From the NCBI GenBank assembly GCA_004552595.1, contig SFNX01000065.1, forward strand, positions 1 to 9,877: DNA of 9,877 nt, read 5' to 3'. Of this stretch, positions 6,868-9,877 are shown in pieces. Source of the DNA: Lachnospiraceae bacterium. GTDB lineage: Bacteria; Bacillota; Clostridia; Lachnospirales; Lachnospiraceae. Every line of letters begins with the position of its first letter. Position 1 is the stretch's first letter. Both the position numbers and the translations under genes were made by a program. The notes below the pieces were generated by a model, which saw only the letters and a program-made list of their open reading frames with translations, was not told where the DNA came from and did no database searches.

Positions 6868-7974
6868 ATGACTAAGGTTGACATTATTTCAGGGTTTTTA
6901 GGAGCCGGAAAGACTACATTTATCAGGAAGATGATAGAGGAAGTTTTTAAAGACGAGAAGGTTGTATTAATTGAAAATGAATTTGGAGAAGTCGGAATCG
7001 ACGGCGGATTTTTAAAGGATGCGGGAATTCAGATCACCGAAATGAATCAGGGCTGCATATGCTGCTCGCTTGTCGGTGACTTTGACAAAAATCTTCGCGA
7101 AGTAATAGAAAAGTTCAGCCCTGACAGAATTATTATTGAGCCATCGGGTGTTGGAAAATTGAGCGACGTTATGACTTCGATTATTAATCTTGAAGAAAGC
7201 CATTCGATAAAGCTTAACGGACTTGTTACCATTGTTAATGCCAAGAAGGCACTTAAGCAGATGAAGGCATTTGGAGAATTTTTCAATAACCAGGTTGAGT
7301 ATGCTTCTACAATCTGCCTTTCACGTACACAGGATATGGATGAAAAGGCACTTGAAGATACTGTTAAGCATTTAAGAGAGCACAATGAAAAGGCCGCAAT
7401 TATCACAACACCATGGGATAAGATAAGCGGCGAGCAGATACTAAAGGCAATTGAAGGTGCAGATTCTCTTACTCTTTCTATGAAGGAGCTCGCAGAAGAG
7501 GCAAAGGGGGAGCATGAGCATCACCACGAGCACGACCATGAGCATCATCATGAATATGAGCACGAGCACGACCATGAGCATCATCATGAACATGAACACG
7601 AACACGAGCATGAGCACGGTCCTGACTGCACATGTGGATGCCATGACCATGAACATCATCATGAGCATGACCACGAGCATCACCATCACCATCATGCGGA
7701 TGATGTGTTCACAAGCTGGGGAACAGAAACTCCTCATAAATTTTCAAAGGAAACAATCGAAAATGCCCTTAAGGCATTTGCAGAAAGTGATAAATACGGT
7801 GAAATCATTCGTTCAAAGGGTATTGTTGAAGCTACTGACGGTACATGGATTTATTTTGACTTTGTCGATGGGGAGTATGAATTAAGAAGTGGTGAGCCTG
7901 AGTACACAGGACGTCTTGTAGTAATCGGTGCTAAAATTGATGAAGCGGGAATTGAACAGTTGTTTGGACTTTAA
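6868..7974 (+). CDS. CobW/COG0523 family GTPase, His-rich metal chaperone
   Basis: COG0523 proteins are P-loop GTPases that deliver or handle metals such as zinc or cobalt. The 368 residues carry a Walker A loop (GFLGAGKTT, 9-17), ENEFGEVGIDG (36-46), the family's CxCC metal motif as CICC (63-66), and the IIEPSG block (89-94). At the usual NKxD guanine-recognition place there is LSRTQ (151-155). A 62-residue tract at 215-276 contains 33 histidines and a CTCGC cluster (254-258). The CobW C-terminal domain follows (about 283-368, SWGTETPHKFSKE to the end). A good site, GAGGAG at 6854-6859, supports the start. It leads an operon with a second GTPase 2 bases downstream. Substrate metal cannot be read from sequence. 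Zinc or nickel are plausible because of the histidines. Confidence 0.92.
   Translation: MTKVDIISGFLGAGKTTFIRKMIEEVFKDEKVVLIENEFGEVGIDGGFLKDAGIQITEMNQGCICCSLVGDFDKNLREVIEKFSPDRIIIEPSGVGKLSDVMTSIINLEESHSIKLNGLVTIVNAKKALKQMKAFGEFFNNQVEYASTICLSRTQDMDEKALEDTVKHLREHNEKAAIITTPWDKISGEQILKAIEGADSLTLSMKELAEEAKGEHEHHHEHDHEHHHEYEHEHDHEHHHEHEHEHEHEHGPDCTCGCHDHEHHHEHDHEHHHHHHADDVFTSWGTETPHKFSKETIENALKAFAESDKYGEIIRSKGIVEATDGTWIYFDFVDGEYELRSGEPEYTGRLVVIGAKIDEAGIEQLFGL
7528..7599 (+). repeat. 36-base tandem repeat encoding the His-rich tract
   Basis: Two adjacent 36-base units (7528-7563 and 7564-7599) are identical at 34 positions and encode 12-residue units of alternating His with Glu/Asp (starting EHDHEHHHE). 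Degenerate His-codon copies flank both sides to about 7695. Such repeats expand and contract by slippage, so the length of the metal-binding loop may vary between strains. Confidence 0.85.
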
Positions 7975-7976
7975 TT

Positions 7977-8927
7977 ATGAAAGAAGTATTGGTATTTTTT
8001 ATAACAGGATTTATGGACAGCGGTAAAACATCGCTCATAAACGAGACAATATACGGAAGCGAATTCAAAAACACGCCCGAGAAAAAGCTTATCATATGCT
8101 GTGAAGATGGCGAAGAGGAATATGATGAAGAAAAGCTGAAAACAGTTAATGCAAAGCTTGTAATGCTTGAGAACGAAGAGGATTTTACAAGTAATAAGCT
8201 TAACGAAATCAATAAAGAGTATAGTCCTGATATGGTATTTATTGAGTATAACGGCACATGGGAGGTTGCTCCGTTTTACGAGATGAAAATGCCTGATGGC
8301 TGGGTGATGGCGCAGTCAATTGCAACAGTTGATTCTACGACGTTTGAAATGTATCAGAACAATATGCGCGCTATGATGAATGAGATATTATTTGCATCCG
8401 AGCTTGTCATTTTTAATAGATGTGATGACAATACAAATAAGCGTAAGTTCAGGGGTGCTGTTAAGGCGATTAATCGACCGGCGCAGATTGTATATGAGCT
8501 TATGGATGGAAGCGTGGATACAAGAGAAGAGGAGCTGCCGTTTGACATTGACTCTGATGTTATTGAGATTACGGATGCAGATTACGCAATATGGTTTACT
8601 GACTGCATGGACGACCCGAAGAAATATGAGGGTAAGACTGTTCACTTTTTAGCACTTGTATATAATCCCGGTGACGGCTCGCTTAAGAGAAATGTGTTTG
8701 TGCCGGGGAGATTCGCAATGACTTGCTGTGTTGATGACATTCAGTTCCTTGGAATGAAGTGTAAATACGACGAGGCGTATACGCTTAAGCATAGGAGCTT
8801 TGTTGATTTCACGGGCGTAGTTAAGATTGAATTTGCGAAAGAATACCGCGGCTTAGGACCGGTTCTTTACGCTACTAAGGTTGAGGAAGCCAATAAGCCT
8901 GAAGATGAATTGGTATATTTTACATAA
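7977..8927 (+). CDS. CobW-like P-loop GTPase fused to an RFxxTCC domain
   Basis: The N-terminal half is a divergent COG0523-type GTPase: Walker A GFMDSGKTS (11-19), a region EYSPDMVFIEYNG (81-93) standing where the first GTPase has DRIIIEPSG, and NRCD (147-150) at the NKxD position. The CxCC motif is absent; a CC pair (41-42, IICCEDGEEEYD) occupies the place of the ENEFGEVGID switch segment. Residues about 215-303 form a separate domain with GKTVHFLALVYNPGD and GRFAMTCCVDDIQFLGM (Cys250-Cys251). This resembles, from memory, the C-terminal domain of the YcgQ/DUF1980 (TIGR03943) membrane proteins, which are often encoded beside CobW proteins. No His-rich tract is present. The start follows the previous stop by 2 bases with no clear ribosome binding site, so translational coupling is likely. 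It may be the partner GTPase of the first protein. Confidence 0.85.
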   Translation: MKEVLVFFITGFMDSGKTSLINETIYGSEFKNTPEKKLIICCEDGEEEYDEEKLKTVNAKLVMLENEEDFTSNKLNEINKEYSPDMVFIEYNGTWEVAPFYEMKMPDGWVMAQSIATVDSTTFEMYQNNMRAMMNEILFASELVIFNRCDDNTNKRKFRGAVKAINRPAQIVYELMDGSVDTREEELPFDIDSDVIEITDADYAIWFTDCMDDPKKYEGKTVHFLALVYNPGDGSLKRNVFVPGRFAMTCCVDDIQFLGMKCKYDEAYTLKHRSFVDFTGVVKIEFAKEYRGLGPVLYATKVEEANKPEDELVYFT

Positions 8928-9877
8928 ATGAACAGTATAATTTCAAAGCTTAATGACAAGAGAATACTTATTTTTGGCTACGGAAGGGAAGGCAAGAGCA
9001 CCGAGAACTTCATTAAGAAGCATGTCAGATACAAAAGCCTTGATATTTTCGAAGGCAGCATTTTACAAATCGATGAGGACAAATACGATGTTATAATCAA
9101 GAGCCCCGGCATTGTGATGCTTGATGATAACCCTAAGTATACGTCACAGACCGAGCTTTTTCTTGATGAATATCATGCAAAAACAATAGGAGTTACGGGT
9201 ACTAAGGGTAAGAGTACTACTTCTGCAATGCTTTCAAATGTGTTGAAGGGGTGTGGAGTTAAGGCACTTTTACTTGGGAATATAGGAAAGCCCTGTTTTG
9301 ATTATATTGACGATATTGATGATGACACATGGATTGTTTTTGAGCTTTCATGCCATCAGCTTTTGCATATAAATAAGGCTCCGCATATTGCAATATTTTT
9401 GAACCTTTTCGAAGAGCATCTTGATTACTACAAAACACTTGAGAAGTATTTTTATGCAAAGTCAAATATTATCTCACATCAGAGTGAAAATGATTTCTGC
9501 TTTGTTGGTGAAAATGTTCCGGATATAGAGCACAAATCAGAGATGAAAATTATTTCGTCACCGGAGAGAGATTATGAGCTTAATATTCTTGGTGAGCATA
9601 ATAAGATAAATGCTGAATTTGTATTTGAAGTTGCAAAGCTGTTTTACAAAGCTGACGATGAGATAATATTAAAAGGAATAAAAGATTTTAAGGGACTTCC
9701 TCACAGACTTGAATATTTTGCTGAAATTGACAAAGTGAGGTATTATGATGATTCGATTTCAACAATTCCCGAAGCATGTATTAATGCCGTAAAGAGCGTT
9801 GAGAATGTTGGCAGCGTAATAGTTGGCGGAATGGACAGAGGGATAGACTACGATATCCTTGCTGATTTTATAAGGGA
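8928..9877 (+). CDS. murD: MurD-like Mur ligase (UDP-MurNAc-L-Ala--glutamate ligase), 3'-truncated
   Basis: Mur ligases of this type add glutamate to UDP-MurNAc-L-alanine using ATP in cytoplasmic peptidoglycan precursor synthesis. The 316 visible residues contain an N-terminal nucleotide-fold motif (ILIFGYGREGKST, 13-25), SPGI (59-62), the ATP loop GVTGTKGKSTT (88-98), ELSCHQL (139-145), EEHLDYY (162-168), the likely carbamylated Lys178 in YAKSN, GLPHRLEYF (256-264), DDSISTIPEA (274-283) and GGMDRGIDYD (300-309). MurD is about 450 residues, so about 30 percent lies beyond the right edge. The usual NDSKATN motif is DDSISTI here, so the Lys is replaced. The ATG follows the stop of the GTPase gene directly (TAAATG) with no clear ribosome binding site, suggesting coupled translation. 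It could be a MurD variant with altered glutamate handling or a paralogue. Confidence 0.88.
   Translation, partial: MNSIISKLNDKRILIFGYGREGKSTENFIKKHVRYKSLDIFEGSILQIDEDKYDVIIKSPGIVMLDDNPKYTSQTELFLDEYHAKTIGVTGTKGKSTTSAMLSNVLKGCGVKALLLGNIGKPCFDYIDDIDDDTWIVFELSCHQLLHINKAPHIAIFLNLFEEHLDYYKTLEKYFYAKSNIISHQSENDFCFVGENVPDIEHKSEMKIISSPERDYELNILGEHNKINAEFVFEVAKLFYKADDEIILKGIKDFKGLPHRLEYFAEIDKVRYYDDSISTIPEACINAVKSVENVGSVIVGGMDRGIDYDILADFIR

Noticed and set aside
7528..7599. CRISPR-like short direct repeats
   Set aside because: The units are directly adjacent, in frame and encode His-rich residues; no spacers and no cas genes are present.
7441..7885. Open frames in other phases over the His-rich tract, giving Met/Val or Thr/Met repeats
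   Set aside because: They are low-complexity shadows of the CAT/CAC repeat; the coding frame is fixed by the flanking CobW domains.

Overview
The window looks like chromosomal DNA from a low-to-mid GC Clostridia, most likely a Lachnospiraceae relative. The reasons are the A/T-leaning codon choice (frequent AGA, ACA, GGA), strong GGAGG-type ribosome binding sites, sigma-A style promoters (TTGAAA-17-TATAAT), and a 77-residue orphan protein beside tsf of a kind I remember from Lachnospiraceae genomes. The family assignment is inference from memory, not from a search. All genes are on the + strand. I saw no tRNA, rRNA, insertion sequence, CRISPR array or phage gene, and no gene-free stretch exceeds 300 bases.

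Layout. (1) 2-931: the 3' two-thirds or more of purA (adenylosuccinate synthetase), cut by the left edge. (2) 1016-2263: a UDP-glucose 6-dehydrogenase (ugd). (3) 2367-4266: an uncharacterised pair, a two-helix membrane protein of 87 residues and a 531-residue cytoplasmic protein with tetratricopeptide-like repeats, followed by a long hairpin. (4) 4486-6307: the rpsB-tsf translation operon (ribosomal protein S2 and elongation factor Ts), with a structured leader ahead of it and a clear terminator behind it. (5) 6434-6777: a self-contained single-gene unit with its own promoter, ribosome binding site and terminator, encoding a 77-residue conserved protein of unknown function. (6) 6785-9877: a new transcription unit that starts with an extended -10 promoter. 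It encodes two consecutive CobW/COG0523-type P-loop GTPases and then, with no gap, a MurD-like peptidoglycan ligase that runs off the right edge.

How the genes work together. Most of the window is housekeeping: purine synthesis, sugar-nucleotide oxidation for surface polysaccharide, translation and cell-wall synthesis. The least ordinary part is the last unit. The first GTPase has the CxCC metal motif and a 62-residue tract containing 33 histidines, as expected of a metal chaperone or store. The second keeps the P-loop but lacks the CxCC motif and carries a C-terminal domain with an RFAMTCC motif. Its start lies 2 bases after the first gene, and the MurD-like gene begins on the base after the second gene's stop. 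This packing suggests that the two GTPases act together and may be co-expressed with the ligase. The ligase departs from the usual MurD consensus at its substrate-side motif (DDSIST where DSKAT is expected).
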